NCBI GenBank assembly: GCA_029859185.1
Contig: JAOUDR010000056.1
Span: 1-10,593, forward strand
Reading direction: 5' to 3'
Source: Gemmatimonadota bacterium
GTDB lineage: Bacteria; Gemmatimonadota; Gemmatimonadetes; Gemmatimonadales; GWC2-71-9
Length of the DNA: 10,593 bases
Shown here: piece by piece, positions 1-7,045 of the stretch
How positions within the stretch are numbered: position 1 is the first letter of the stretch
Layout of the letters: the number at the start of each line of letters is the position of its first letter
Translations under genes and position numbers: made by a program
Notes under the pieces: model-generated
The model's database searches: none
The model's input: the letters and a program-made list of their open reading frames with translations, nothing else
Told to the model about the DNA's origin: nothing

Positions 1-1
1 G

Positions 2-511
2 GCCATCGCCGGCGGCATGCTCGAGGCCCGGTGGATTGGCCGCAGCACGGACGAGGCGCTGATGGAGGCGCTGCGCGCCCTCGGGGATCAGCCGTTGGCC
101 GAGCGCCTGCAGCGGCGCCGGCTGTACAAGCGGGTGCTCGACCTGCCCGCGTCGGAGTTCACGCCGGGTGCCGGCAGCTGGTTGGCGGACGACCCGGATC
201 TCGTGGCGCGAGTCGAGGATCGCCTGGCCGAGGAGACAGGCCTCGCGCCGGGTGCGGTCCTGCTCGACTTCCCGCGCAAGCCCGCTATGCTGGCAAGCGA
301 CGTCCCGGTGCTCACGCGCGGTGGTGCCGTCGCACCCGCGCGGCTCGGCATCCAGCAGGTCGCCGAGGACCTGCACACGGCGGCGCGCCGATTCCGGGTG
401 TACGCGTCGGAGCCGGGGCCGCTGCCGGCGGCTGCTCTCTGTACGTGGGTGGAGGCGAGCGGCGCGGATGTGAAGGATCGACTCGACGGAGGAGGAGCAT
501 TCCTGTCCTGA
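2..511 (+). CDS. HD-superfamily phosphohydrolase, C-terminal part (5'-truncated by window edge)
   Basis: The reading frame is open from the first base, so the gene begins outside the window and only about 169 C-terminal residues are seen; the ATG at 17 is internal. The visible part resembles the C-terminal half of the COG1078 HD phosphohydrolases (the YwfO/EF1143 group, related to dNTP triphosphohydrolases). It has the helical segment with STDEALMEALR and LQRRRLYKRV, then the segment VLLDFPRKPAM followed by a short strand and an S/APARLG-like stretch, in the order known for this family. The HD metal-binding residues would lie upstream and cannot be checked. Family members hydrolyse nucleotide phosphates in the cytosol; the substrate here is unknown. 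It ends at a TGA six bases before the stop codon of the convergent small gene. No clear terminator hairpin separates the two. Confidence 0.75.
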   Translation, partial: AIAGGMLEARWIGRSTDEALMEALRALGDQPLAERLQRRRLYKRVLDLPASEFTPGAGSWLADDPDLVARVEDRLAEETGLAPGAVLLDFPRKPAMLASDVPVLTRGGAVAPARLGIQQVAEDLHTAARRFRVYASEPGPLPAAALCTWVEASGADVKDRLDGGGAFLS

Positions 512-517
512 GGTGCG

Positions 518-703
518 CTACGCGTCCTCCGCCCGCCCACCCGCATCCGCTAACAGCCCCGCCACCCGCCTGTAGTACGCCGCATCCTCCATGCGCCCCG
601 TCTCCTCCATCGAGACGGCACACACTTCGAGCGCATAGAGAATGGGACCGAGATGCTCCGCCGCGACTGCGGCAACGGCGGCCTGGTTCGGCCGTCGGGT
701 CAT
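518..703 (-). CDS. Small unknown protein, 61 residues, translationally coupled to PP2C gene
   Basis: I do not recognise this protein. Its start codon overlaps the stop codon of the phosphatase gene in an ATGA quartet (700-703), a layout typical of translational coupling, and no separate Shine-Dalgarno sequence is visible. It is predicted soluble and mostly helical: an Ala-rich N-terminus, a central LGPILYALEVCAVSMEETG stretch, and a MEDAAYYRRVAGLLADAGG helix before an acidic end. There is no signal peptide, membrane segment or metal motif. The coupling suggests a role with the FHA/PP2C module, for example as a small partner, but that is inference from position only. It could also be a chance open frame; the 4-bp overlap, the tight fit against the convergent gene and the non-repetitive composition argue for a real gene. 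Confidence 0.6.
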   Translation of the reverse strand: MTRRPNQAAVAAVAAEHLGPILYALEVCAVSMEETGRMEDAAYYRRVAGLLADAGGRAEDA

Positions 704-1467
704 GAGGTGGGTTGCGGACCGTTCTGCTCGAGCGCGTCGATGCGGACCACGATGACCGTGATGTTGTCCAGGCCGCCGACGCGGTTGGCCTCGGCCACGA
801 GCACGTCGGACAGCTCCTGCGGCTCGCGGGACGACTCGAGCAACTGGTGGAGCCGCGGGTCGTCGATCATGCCGGTGAGGCCGTCGGACGCCAGCAGGAA
901 CACGTCGCCGGAGCGCAGTGTGCCCAGGTAGGTGTCCGGCACGACATCTTCGTTCGCCCCGACGCAGCGCGTGATCACGTTGCTGTACGGGTGCGTGCGC
1001 GCATCCTCCTGCGTGAGGTATCCGGCATCGACCTGTTCCTGCACGTACGAATGGTCCTTCGTCAGCTGGACCATCCTGCCGTCACGTAACAGGTACGCGC
1101 GGCTGTCACCCACCTGGCCGATCAGATAGCGGGGGCCCATCAGGACGAGCGCCGTGGCAGTGGTCCCCATGCCGCGCTTGTCGTGCTCCGTCAGCGTGCG
1201 GTCGAAGATCTGCGCGTTGGCCTCACGGATCGCCTCGCGGATCCGCTGCGCGGCCGCGCCTTCGTCGAGATCCCGGGGATCGCCAAGCTGCTGCGCGATG
1301 ATACGCACGGCCATCTCGCTCGCGACCTCGCCCGCCGCATGTCCGCCCATGCCATCGGCGACGATGAAGACCGCCTTGTCCTGGACCATGAGGTAGTTGT
1401 CTTCGTTGCCGGATCGAACCACGCCGACATCGGTACGCCCTGCGCAGGTAAACCGCACGCGCCCCAC
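700..1467 (-). CDS. PP2C-family Ser/Thr protein phosphatase (Stp/PrpC type)
   Basis: A 255-residue single-domain bacterial PP2C phosphatase, the usual length for Stp/PrpC/PstP catalytic domains. These are metal-dependent enzymes that remove phosphate from Ser/Thr in the cytosol and oppose Hanks-type kinases. All metal and phosphate motifs are present: RSGNEDNY near residue 20 (E22, D23), VADGMGGHAAGE at 37-47 (D38, G39), GTTATALVL at 101, QVGDSRAYLLRDG at 118-130, LTKDHSYV at 135, LLASDGLTG at 191-199 (D195) and GGLDNIT at 231-237 (D234). No membrane segment or extra domain follows. The start is a GTG three bases after the FHA gene's TAA, so the two are probably co-translated; another GTG three codons in is possible. 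It overlaps the small downstream gene by 4 bp. The cognate kinase is not in the window. Confidence 0.95.
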   Translation of the reverse strand: MGRVRFTCAGRTDVGVVRSGNEDNYLMVQDKAVFIVADGMGGHAAGEVASEMAVRIIAQQLGDPRDLDEGAAAQRIREAIREANAQIFDRTLTEHDKRGMGTTATALVLMGPRYLIGQVGDSRAYLLRDGRMVQLTKDHSYVQEQVDAGYLTQEDARTHPYSNVITRCVGANEDVVPDTYLGTLRSGDVFLLASDGLTGMIDDPRLHQLLESSREPQELSDVLVAEANRVGGLDNITVIVVRIDALEQNGPQPTS

Positions 1468-1470
1468 CGA

Positions 1471-2706
1471 TTACTTGGGTTCCGGCGGCAGGCGAATGGC
1501 CTGCAGCACCTTGGTGGACCCGCCTTGCACCGGCTCGTCGAGATCGACCGGCTCGAAGAACGCCCGAACCTCCCCAAACCGCAGCAGGGCTCCAGGGGAG
1601 AGCGGCGCGTCGTCGGTCACCCGCTCCCCATCGGCAAACGTTCCATTGGTGGACCCGGCATCCACGATCACCCAGATCCCCTCACGCCGCTGCAGCTTGG
1701 CATGCACGGTCGAGACGCTGTCATCCGGCAGGACGAGGTCGTTGTAATCGGCCCGGCCGATGTTCGCCAACGTCGTCCGCACGGCGAGCCGCTGCCCCTT
1801 GAGCACGCCGCTGCGGATCACCAGGTGCGCAAGCTCACCCTTGGAACCCGACGCTCGGGCCCGCGCAACAACCGGCGTCGCTTCCGGCGCTGCCGGTCGC
1901 TCCGCGGCGGGCGGAGCGGGCGGCGGCGCGGAGCGCGGGACGGGCGGCGGAGGCGCGGTGGCTCCGGGGGGCACCGCGGCTTTGATGCCGAAGAGCGTGT
2001 TGGCCAGACGCCGCTCGGCCGCGGCGGGCGGGGCCGGAGGCTCGGGCGCCACATCGGCGTAGAAGCGGAAGTCGTGGTCGCCGAGGCGCAGCACGTCGGC
2101 GCGCGACAGCAACAATTGCCCCTGGACCCGTTGCCCATTCACGAAGGTCCCGTTGGTGCTGCTATCCACGACGATATAACCCTGCGGCGTTGGCATGATC
2201 TCCGCGTGCCGGCGGGAGACGTCCTTGCTCGTGATCACCACTTCACAGCTCGCGTCGCGGCCAAAGACCAAGGACTGCTCGACCACGTACTCGCGGCCGT
2301 CCATCAACGACACCACGCGCCCACCTGTCCCGACCGTCGGCGCCCGGCCCGCGGCGGGTCGTCCGGCCGCGGCGGCCATCGCGGCGGGGTTGACCGCCTG
2401 GATGTACTGGGTGCTCCCACTCCGCCGCTCGTCCACGAACAGCAGCTCGTGCCCCGCAATCTCGACCTTGTCGCCGTGCAGGAGCGGGGTGGGCTGTGCC
2501 CCGAGCCGTACCCCGTTGATCAGGATGTCGGCGTTGGCGTCGGCCCGGTGCACGACCACCTGCCCGTCGGCCGTGCTCTGGAGCAGGGCGTGCCGCGGCA
2601 GCACCCGATCCCCGGGCAACACGACCACGGCGCCCGGATCGCTCCCGATCACGGACTCCCCTACGGGAATGGCTACCCGGCGACCGGCGACTTCCAACGA
2701 GGACAT
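1471..2706 (-). CDS. Triple FHA-domain protein
   Basis: A 411-residue cytosolic protein with three forkhead-associated (FHA) domains, modules that bind phosphothreonine peptides. FHA1 (about 6-92) is the most divergent: GSD at 21-23, RH at 38-39 and INGVRL at 63-68, without the usual STNGT. FHA2 (about 130-218) has GR at 149-150, SRRH at 164-167 and STNGTFVNG at 183-191. FHA3 (about 292-386) has GR at 317-318, a STVH at 332-335 and STNGTFADG at 352-360. The 128-291 region joins FHA2 to FHA3 through a long Pro/Ala linker (about 219-290). A short Thr-containing motif follows each domain (around T99, T237 and T398). No catalytic domain or membrane helix is seen, so it looks like an adaptor. The ATG is preceded by an AGGG about 8 bases upstream. 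It lies 32 bp after the flippase-like gene and 3 bp before the PP2C gene. Confidence 0.93.
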   Translation of the reverse strand: MSSLEVAGRRVAIPVGESVIGSDPGAVVVLPGDRVLPRHALLQSTADGQVVVHRADANADILINGVRLGAQPTPLLHGDKVEIAGHELLFVDERRSGSTQYIQAVNPAAMAAAAGRPAAGRAPTVGTGGRVVSLMDGREYVVEQSLVFGRDASCEVVITSKDVSRRHAEIMPTPQGYIVVDSSTNGTFVNGQRVQGQLLLSRADVLRLGDHDFRFYADVAPEPPAPPAAAERRLANTLFGIKAAVPPGATAPPPPVPRSAPPPAPPAAERPAAPEATPVVARARASGSKGELAHLVIRSGVLKGQRLAVRTTLANIGRADYNDLVLPDDSVSTVHAKLQRREGIWVIVDAGSTNGTFADGERVTDDAPLSPGALLRFGEVRAFFEPVDLDEPVQGGSTKVLQAIRLPPEPK

Positions 2707-2738
2707 GGATTTGGCCCTAATGGACTAATCGGCAAAAC

Positions 2739-3848
2739 CTAAGTGGCGCCGGGACCCGGGGCAACCGAATCGCCCCCAACCGTCATCGCCTCGGGTCCCT
2801 CGCCCAGCCGGTCCGCCTCCTTGAGCCACCGCCAGAAGACCACGGACCCGAACCCGACGGTCAGGTACGACACGAGGACCCGCCAAAGCAGAATGTAGGA
2901 CGGCGTCAAATCCCGCGGCACGTAGATGGACATCACGGCGGCCGAGATGAGCTCGGCGAGTCCGGAGCCCCCCGGTGTCGGCGCGAAGTAGATGAGGAAC
3001 GTGATCAGGGTCTGCAGCAGGACCACGTCCACGAAGTTCACGTGGATCCCGAGCATCTTCAGGACCACGAACCCGGCCACCAGCTTGTTGCCATGCGCCA
3101 GCGCCGACAGGACGACGCACGCGAGCGTCGCCAGGAGTCCGCGGGGCGTGGCAAACCGGCGCACGGCCGCGTGGGCGCGGTCGACGCCCTCCTCCGCCGT
3201 CGCGATCCGCGCCGCGAGCGCGTCCCGCCCCCGTCGCTCGGCCAGCCGGCGCACGAGTCCCGCCAGTCGGCGCCCCAGACCCGGAAACGCGATCAGCAGT
3301 ACGATCCCGAGCCCAACCGCCAGAAACCCGCCAAGACTCACGGCGAACAGGTCGAACAGGTCGAAGGACTGCCCGATGACGCCGTGGTCGCCCAGCGACC
3401 GCCCCGCACCGAGCACCACCGCCGTCGGACCGGCGATGGCAAAGAAGATCACGGTCGCCACGAAGGTCATGAGACTCGCGACCATCGCCTCGGGTAACGG
3501 CGTACCGTACCGCTTGAGGACGTAGACCATCATGGGGCCGCCGCCCGTCTGCGACGGCGTGAGGTAGGCCGCCCACGTGTTCAGCCCGCCCGCCAGGATC
3601 GCGCCCTTCAGCGATTGCTGCGGGAAAACGTGGCGCGCCACGACGTAGAGACGGAGGCCACCCCCGAACCAGTCGAGCGACGCGATGCCGACCCCCAACA
3701 GCAGCCACGACAGCTTGAGGTGCAGGATCGCCTGCGCAAACCGCTCCAGGTTGTTCCCGTAGAGGAGCAACCCCGCGAGGCCCAGCAGCGATATCGCCGC
3801 GAAGATCTCGAGCCCGCGGCGGAAGAGACGGGGCGTGAGGACGGCCAT
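2739..3848 (-). CDS. Flippase-like integral membrane protein (UPF0104 / lysylphosphatidylglycerol synthase TM family, PF03706)
   Basis: A 369-residue polytopic membrane protein with roughly eight or nine hydrophobic helices (for example 13-31, 46-60, 121-148, 165-189, 237-265, 272-289 and 318-340). The family includes the membrane (flippase) region of MprF and many stand-alone proteins thought to move or modify lipids. Family hallmarks are the segment TPSQTGGGPMMVYVLKRYG at 97-115 and APTPGGSGLAELI near 289-301. A basic cytosolic loop (about 191-235, many Arg) lies between the two halves. No MprF-type synthase domain is attached and none is encoded beside it, so the transported substrate is unknown. 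The frame stays open further upstream to 3953, but that would run into uvrA; the ATG at 3848 gives a normal N-terminus just before the first helix. It is probably the first gene of the four-gene minus-strand cluster. Confidence 0.88.
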   Translation of the reverse strand: MAVLTPRLFRRGLEIFAAISLLGLAGLLLYGNNLERFAQAILHLKLSWLLLGVGIASLDWFGGGLRLYVVARHVFPQQSLKGAILAGGLNTWAAYLTPSQTGGGPMMVYVLKRYGTPLPEAMVASLMTFVATVIFFAIAGPTAVVLGAGRSLGDHGVIGQSFDLFDLFAVSLGGFLAVGLGIVLLIAFPGLGRRLAGLVRRLAERRGRDALAARIATAEEGVDRAHAAVRRFATPRGLLATLACVVLSALAHGNKLVAGFVVLKMLGIHVNFVDVVLLQTLITFLIYFAPTPGGSGLAELISAAVMSIYVPRDLTPSYILLWRVLVSYLTVGFGSVVFWRWLKEADRLGEGPEAMTVGGDSVAPGPGAT

Positions 3849-3859
3849 GGTGGTCTGCG

Positions 3860-3888
3860 AACCTACGTGTCTCCCGGGCGGTGGGCAA
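3860..3888 (-). promoter_or_regulatory. Candidate sigma70-type promoter for the flippase-like gene
   Basis: On the minus strand TTGCCC (-35, 3883-3888) is followed after exactly 17 bases by TAGGTT (-10, 3860-3865). Transcription would begin about six bases before the ATG at 3848, leaving almost no leader, which fits the absence of a ribosome binding site there. Called by eye from consensus and spacing only. Confidence 0.4.
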
Positions 3889-3895
3889 TGATGCC

Positions 3896-3925
3896 TTGTA
3901 GGGGTAGGCGCGGGGCGGGTAAGCT
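3896..3925 (+). promoter_or_regulatory. Candidate sigma70-type promoter for uvrA
   Basis: TTGTAG (-35, 3896-3901) and TAAGCT (-10, 3920-3925) are separated by 18 bases, and the -10 ends 8 bases before the uvrA ATG, so the transcript would be leaderless or nearly so. No LexA-like or other operator was recognised in the 85-bp divergent interval. Confidence 0.35.
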
Positions 3926-3933
3926 TCGCCGCG

Positions 3934-6831
3934 ATGGCCGCCGATCGACTCATCCTTCACAACGCTCGACAGCACAACCTCCGCGGGATCACCGTCGAGT
4001 TGCCGCGCCGGGCCCTCACGGTCGTGACCGGGCCATCGGGCTCCGGCAAGAGCTCGCTCGCGTTCGACACGCTCTATGCCGAGGGGCAACGCCGCTACGT
4101 CGAATCCCTCTCCACGTACGCCAAGCAGTTCCTCGAGCGGATGGCCAAGCCCGACGTAGGTCGGCTGGAGGGGCTCTCGCCGGCCGTCGCCATTGAACAG
4201 AAGAATCCCACGACCTCGAGTCGTTCCACGGTGGGCACGGCAACGGAGATCTACGACTACCTGCGACTGCTCTGGGCGCGAATCGGACGCCCCCACTGCC
4301 ACGCCTGCGGTGCCGCGGTCGTCGTCGACAGCCCGAGCAGCGCCGCCACCAAGGTCCTCGACCGCTTCCCCGACGGAGACGTCCTCGTCGGATTCCCGCT
4401 CCCGCGGTCCGCGCACGTCTCGCACGAATTGATCCTGGAGAACCTGCAGGCCATGGGGTTCAGTCGGGTCGGGATCGGCGGGGGGAAGGGCGGACCGGCG
4501 GGCGGGCAGAAGAAGGTCAAGCGACGGGCCAAGCAGCAGGAACCGATGGCGATCTCCCGACTCGATGCGCTGCCGGAGGGCGTGCGGCTCGATGCGTCAG
4601 AGGTGGTGGTCGTCGTCGACCGCATTCGTGCCTCGAATGACCAGGGTGGGCGCCTGGCGGATTCCCTGGCGTTGGCGTTTGCCGAGGGCGAGGGTGTCGC
4701 GCAGGCCTGGGTGGACGCCGACGTGGTGGTCTTCTCGCGCCACCCGCGGTGCCTGGCGTGCGGGACCCCCGCGCCGCGGCTCACGCCGGCGCTCTTCTCG
4801 TTCAACAACCCGGCCGGTGCGTGTCCGGCGTGCAACGGATTCGGCGCGGTCCTCGAGTACGACGAGGGGCTGATCGTGCCCGATCACGAACGCACTCTGG
4901 ACGATGGCGCCCTCGACCCCTGGACGAAGCCGCGCTACGACGGCCGGCGCCGCATTCTGCGCGACACCGCGCGCGCACGCGGCATCTCCACGGACGTCCC
5001 CTGGCGTCGGCTCAAGGCCACCGACCGTCGGTTCCTGCTTCACGGCAAGGACAAGCGCTTCGTCGGGATGTTTCCGTTCCTGCGCGCCCTCGAGCGGAAG
5101 CGGTACAAGCAGTACATCCGCGTCTTCCTCCGCCAGTACCAGAAGGCGTTGCGCTGTCCCGCCTGCGGCGGCGCCCGCCTGCGACCGGAAGCACTCGCCG
5201 TCCAGACGGCGGGCGCCTCGATCGGAGCGGTCGCCGCGATGACCGCCGAGGAACTGGTGCGCTGGATGGATAGCCTGACCCTGTCGCCCTTCGAGCGGGA
5301 CGTTGCCACGACCATCCTCCAGGAGATTGCCGGCCGGGTCACCTACCTGTGTGACGTGGGCCTCGGCTACCTCACTCTCGACCGGCAGACGCGGACGCTC
5401 TCCGGCGGTGAGGCGCAACGGATTGCGCTCGCCAACGCGCTCGGCTCCCGACTCACGGAGACGCTGTACGTCCTGGACGAGCCGTCCATCGGCCTGCATC
5501 CCCGTGATCTCGGCCGCCTGCTCGACCTCTTGATCCGCCTGCGGTCGGCCGGCAACACGGTGGTCGTCGTCGAGCACGACCCCACCGCCATGCGCGCCGC
5601 CGACTTCATGATCGAGCTCGGTCCCGGCGCCGGCGAGCACGGCGGTCGGCTCGTGTACGCCGGCCCCGTCGAAGGCGCGGCCCAGGCCGGCACACTCACC
5701 GGGGACTACCTGGCTGGCCGGCGCCAGATCGCGATCCCTGCCGAGCGACGCACCGCCGGGCCGAAATGGATCCGGCTCGAGGGCGCCACCCTGCACAACC
5801 TCCACGCGCTCTCGGTCAGCATCCCGCTCGGTGTCCTGACCGTGGTGACGGGCGTCTCCGGGTCGGGAAAATCCACGCTGGTGCACGACGTCCTCTATCG
5901 GCAGCTCGCCGCCCGGCTCCGCGGGGACCACGGCGCCAAGGAACACCTCGGTGAGCCGGTGGGTGCCGTCCGCGCGCTGCACGGATGGGACGCGCTGCAC
6001 GACGTGGTGCTGATCGATCAGTCCCCCATCGGCCGCACCCCCCGCTCCAATCCCGTGACGTACGTGCGCGCGTTCGACGAGATCCGGGAGCTCTTTGCGG
6101 ACCACCCCCTCGCGCGGGCCCGCGGCTATACCCCCGGCACGTTCAGCTTCAACGCGGCCGACGGCGGCCGCTGCCGCACCTGCGAGGGCGCCGGGCACGT
6201 GCAGGTGGAAATGGTGTTCCTCGCCGACGTGTTCCTGCCCTGCGAGGCCTGCGGTGGTCGGCGCTTCGAGCCCGAGGTGCTCGACATCCGCATCAAAGGA
6301 CTCTCGATCGCGGATGTGCTCGAACTGACCGTCGAGGAGGCCATCACGCGCTTCCGCCACCAGGAACGCCTCGGCAAGGCACTCTGGTACCTGCAGCAGG
6401 TTGGTCTGGGCTATCTCCGGCTCGGCCAGCCTGCCACGACGCTGTCCGGCGGCGAGGCGCAGCGTCTCAAGATCGCGCGCCAGCTCGCGGTGGGCGGCAA
6501 GGGCCATCGCCGACTCTACATCCTCGATGAGCCGACGACCGGGCTGCACCTCGACGATGTGCGCACGCTGCTCAAGGTGCTGGACCGGTTGGTGGACCAC
6601 GGACACACGGTGGTGGTGATCGAGCACCACCTCGACGTCATCAAGCGCGCGGACTGGGTCATCGACCTCGGCCCCGAGGGGGGCGGCGGGGGCGGCCGGG
6701 TCGTCGCCGAGGGCACGCCGGAGACCGTCGCCGCCACCGACACCCATACCGCCCGATACCTGCGCGACGCCCTCGCAGCTGCGCACGTGGCCGCAGGCGC
6801 ACCGGTTGCCGGTGTCCCGAGCGGTAGGTAG
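3934..6831 (+). CDS. uvrA: UvrA-family excinuclease ABC subunit A (probably the UvrA paralogue branch)
   Basis: A full-length 965-residue UvrA, a dimeric DNA-binding ATPase that finds DNA lesions and, in the canonical form, loads UvrB for nucleotide excision repair. First ATPase: Walker A GPSGSGKSS at 33-41, signature LSGGEAQR at 489-496, Walker B LYVLDEP at 511-517. Second ATPase: Walker A GVSGSGKST at 640-648, signature at 837-844, Walker B LYILDEP at 861-867. Zinc modules: CLAC/CPAC (C273, C276, C297, C300), a CPAC pair at 408-411, and CRTC/CEAC (C747, C750, C770, C773). The UvrB-binding region (about 150-260) is divergent and holds a Gly/Lys-rich stretch at 182-203. Features such as ANALGSRL, SIGLHPRD and VVEHDPTAM match what I recall of the stand-alone UvrA paralogues better than E. 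coli UvrA, so a role separate from UvrABC is possible. No uvrB or uvrC is nearby. The ATG start has no Shine-Dalgarno sequence. Confidence 0.95.
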   Translation: MAADRLILHNARQHNLRGITVELPRRALTVVTGPSGSGKSSLAFDTLYAEGQRRYVESLSTYAKQFLERMAKPDVGRLEGLSPAVAIEQKNPTTSSRSTVGTATEIYDYLRLLWARIGRPHCHACGAAVVVDSPSSAATKVLDRFPDGDVLVGFPLPRSAHVSHELILENLQAMGFSRVGIGGGKGGPAGGQKKVKRRAKQQEPMAISRLDALPEGVRLDASEVVVVVDRIRASNDQGGRLADSLALAFAEGEGVAQAWVDADVVVFSRHPRCLACGTPAPRLTPALFSFNNPAGACPACNGFGAVLEYDEGLIVPDHERTLDDGALDPWTKPRYDGRRRILRDTARARGISTDVPWRRLKATDRRFLLHGKDKRFVGMFPFLRALERKRYKQYIRVFLRQYQKALRCPACGGARLRPEALAVQTAGASIGAVAAMTAEELVRWMDSLTLSPFERDVATTILQEIAGRVTYLCDVGLGYLTLDRQTRTLSGGEAQRIALANALGSRLTETLYVLDEPSIGLHPRDLGRLLDLLIRLRSAGNTVVVVEHDPTAMRAADFMIELGPGAGEHGGRLVYAGPVEGAAQAGTLTGDYLAGRRQIAIPAERRTAGPKWIRLEGATLHNLHALSVSIPLGVLTVVTGVSGSGKSTLVHDVLYRQLAARLRGDHGAKEHLGEPVGAVRALHGWDALHDVVLIDQSPIGRTPRSNPVTYVRAFDEIRELFADHPLARARGYTPGTFSFNAADGGRCRTCEGAGHVQVEMVFLADVFLPCEACGGRRFEPEVLDIRIKGLSIADVLELTVEEAITRFRHQERLGKALWYLQQVGLGYLRLGQPATTLSGGEAQRLKIARQLAVGGKGHRRLYILDEPTTGLHLDDVRTLLKVLDRLVDHGHTVVVIEHHLDVIKRADWVIDLGPEGGGGGGRVVAEGTPETVAATDTHTARYLRDALAAAHVAAGAPVAGVPSGR

Positions 6832-6834
6832 ACT
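6806..6834 (+). promoter_or_regulatory. Candidate promoter for tRNA-Asn, overlapping the uvrA stop
   Basis: TTGCCG (6806-6811), a 17-base spacer and TAGACT (6829-6834) form a well-spaced -35/-10 pair. The first three bases of the -10 box are the uvrA TAG stop. Transcription would start near 6841, giving a 5' leader of about 20 bases before the mature tRNA. Confidence 0.5.
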
Positions 6835-6860
6835 CCCGTCTCTGGCGAAGGCCGGAGCGG

Positions 6861-6915
<55 letters not shown>

Positions 6916-6932
<17 letters not shown>

Positions 6933-6983
6933 TCACGAAGAGCCGCGCGTGCGCGGCTCTTCGTTTTTCCGGGGGTGGGACTC
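6916..6983. repeat. Palindrome: inverted copy of the tRNA-Asn 3' end around the terminator
   Basis: Bases 6916-6931 (from the T loop through the 3' acceptor strand of the tRNA) are exactly complementary to 6968-6983, 16 pairs. With the inner terminator stem this makes a nearly perfect 68-base palindrome interrupted only by GTC opposite TTT. A T-arm sequence recurring downstream in inverted orientation is not part of a normal tRNA unit. Confidence 0.9.
6935..6968 (+). terminator. Strong intrinsic terminator of tRNA-Asn
   Basis: A perfect 14-base inverted repeat (6935-6948 and 6951-6964, in practice about 12 pairs with a 6-base loop), GC-rich at its closing end, followed by TTTTT at 6964-6968. 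It starts two bases after the tRNA. An outer inverted repeat made from the tRNA 3' end surrounds it (see the repeat entry). Confidence 0.93.
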
Positions 6984-6992
6984 TTTGCAGCG

Positions 6993-7019
6993 CGGCGGGC
7001 GGCCACTGGCCGCCCGCCG
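6993..7019. repeat. 12-bp GC-only hairpin between tRNA-Asn and hsp20
   Basis: A perfect 12-base inverted repeat (6993-7004 and 7008-7019) around the 3-base loop ACT. No T run follows on either strand, so it is not a standard terminator. Confidence 0.8.
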
Positions 7020-7025
7020 ACGTTG

Positions 7026-7045
7026 TCGAGTCCCGACGGAGCCAC
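7026..7045 (+). repeat. Degenerate direct copy of the tRNA-Asn 3' end
   Basis: TCGAGTCCC at 7026-7034 repeats 6914-6922 exactly, and CGGAGCCAC at 7037-7045 matches CGGAGTCAC at 6928-6936 in 8 of 9 bases, with three bases fewer between the blocks. No other part of a tRNA is present there, so it is a fragment or a chance resemblance, not a gene. Confidence 0.45.

Noticed and set aside
488..530. Bidirectional terminator between the convergent HD phosphohydrolase and small gene
   Set aside because: GGAGGA and TCCTCC can pair over a long loop, but the stem is only six pairs and has no T run on either side.
1183..2742. A 519-codon plus-strand open frame across the phosphatase and FHA genes
   Set aside because: It lies antisense to two well-supported genes, its translation has no recognisable domain, and long antisense frames are expected at this GC content.
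3849..3953. A longer N-terminus for the flippase-like protein starting at 3953
   Set aside because: It would overlap the uvrA start and add a Pro/His/Arg-rich leader not typical of the family; the ATG at 3848 is better.
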